Part shown: positions 63,607 through 64,000 of the stretch, piece by piece
Position numbering within the stretch: position 1 is the first letter of the stretch
Layout of the letters: each line of letters begins with the position of its first letter
Source of the DNA: Pseudomonas sp. Z8(2022)
GTDB lineage: Bacteria; Pseudomonadota; Gammaproteobacteria; Pseudomonadales; Pseudomonadaceae
Length of the DNA: 64,000 bases
Assembly (NCBI RefSeq): GCF_025837155.1
Contig: NZ_CP107549.1
Span: 2,976,001 to 3,040,000, forward strand
Direction: 5' to 3'
Made by a program: the position numbers and the translations under genes
The notes under the pieces: model-generated
The model's input: only the letters and a program-made list of their open reading frames with translations
The model's database searches: none
Told to the model about the DNA's origin: nothing

Positions 63607-64000
63607 ATGAGCAAATTGTCCTCTATCGGCATCATCGGTGCCGGTCATATCGGCGTGGCCTTCGCTCGCGCCCTGGCGCGTCGGAACATTCCGGCAATCC
63701 TCGCCAACAGCCGCGGGCCAGAGAGCCTGCAAGGCCTGGTACAATCCATCGGCCCGAGCATCCGTGCCGGCACCCGTGAGCAGGCGGCAGCGCAGTCCAT
63801 CGTGTTGGTCGCGGTGAACTGGTCGAAGCTGCCAGCCGCGCTGTCCGGGCTGGCGAACTTCGCCGGGCGTATCGTCATCGACAGCAATAACCCGATCGAA
63901 GCTCCGCTGTTCAACCCTATCGATCTGCATGGCCGCACCTCAAGCGAAGTGTTTGCCGACCTGGTGCCGGGCGCCCATGTGGTGAAGGCGTTCAATCACC
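63607..64000 (+). CDS. NADPH-dependent F420 reductase-like / NAD(P)-binding protein, 3' end outside window
   Basis: The first 131 residues of a Rossmann-fold protein: SIGIIGAGHIGVAFARALARR is the nucleotide-binding start, and VLVAVNWSKLPAALSG with VIDSNNPIE matches the NADPH-dependent F420 reductase/prephenate-dehydrogenase-like family (often annotated NADP oxidoreductase). AAGGAG lies nine bases upstream of ATG 63607. The gene runs past base 64000. Probably cotranscribed with the SDR gene. Confidence 0.85.
   Translation, partial: MSKLSSIGIIGAGHIGVAFARALARRNIPAILANSRGPESLQGLVQSIGPSIRAGTREQAAAQSIVLVAVNWSKLPAALSGLANFAGRIVIDSNNPIEAPLFNPIDLHGRTSSEVFADLVPGAHVVKAFNH

Overview
The window is chromosomal DNA of a gammaproteobacterium, almost certainly a Pseudomonas. 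The evidence is the high-GC, dense coding, the algU-mucA-mucB-mucC-mucD block next to nadB, paired fadD1/fadD2 with phaJ1, the lepA-lepB-rnc-era-recO-pdxJ run, the tctED/opdH/tctCBA block and a small locus that looks like phrS/ccoM. Gene order resembles P. aeruginosa PAO1 blocks as I remember them, but arsenic genes, a codB-pucR-codA operon and several small insertions suggest another lineage (P. mendocina/oleovorans-like is a guess). No rRNA, tRNA, CRISPR array, transposase or prophage was seen.

Layout. 1-1.8 kb: end of an ars operon (arsB, arsC, arsH). 1.9-5.9 kb: hrpA helicase (minus). 6.0-7.9 kb: an unrecognised membrane/coiled-coil protein enclosed by inverted repeats. 8.0-13.5 kb: AhpD-like protein, MFS exporter with divergent LysR, EamA exporter, Cache chemoreceptor. 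13.6-19.9 kb: fadD1 and fadD2 (minus), divergent from a periplasmic binding protein, lipase-like hydrolase and phaJ1; together these activate fatty acids and feed them to beta-oxidation or polyhydroxyalkanoate synthesis. 20-23.8 kb: cytosine uptake and deamination behind an apparent sigma-54 promoter. 23.8-27.1 kb: REP-like repeats, then an AaeA/AaeX/AaeB-like efflux pump. 27.2-27.5 kb: an Anr-box-controlled short transcript carrying a 38-codon ccoM-like gene, resembling the sRNA PhrS. 27.6-31.7 kb: small basic protein, AlkB-family dioxygenase and another small protein (minus), divergent from rapA.

32-36.8 kb: YhhN protein, cmoA-cmoB (tRNA wobble uridine modification), an orphan binding protein, a decayed copy of the pdxJ 3' end, an 87-residue protein and a divergent LysR regulator. 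36.9-43.1 kb (minus): lepA, lepB, DUF4845 gene, rnc, era, recO, pdxJ. 43.2-47.3 kb (minus): algU and its anti-sigma/protease genes, with two AlgU-type promoters. 47.7-51.9 kb: nadB, convergent ygfX-sdhE, ygfZ and an HDOD protein. 52.1-59.9 kb: TctE/TctD two-component system, OpdH porin, TctC-TctB-TctA tricarboxylate transporter and an AbrB-type membrane protein, a complete outer-to-inner-membrane citrate-type uptake module with its own sensor. 60-64 kb: pseudouridine synthase, lipoprotein, LysR divergent from an SDR oxidoreductase, and the start of an NADP-binding protein cut by the window end.

The most interesting signals lie between genes: the PhrS/CcoM locus, the pdxJ 3'-end duplication that brackets a 1.3-kb segment, inverted repeats around the unknown membrane gene, the sigma-54 promoter with an upstream palindrome before codB, and a multi-element leader before opdH.
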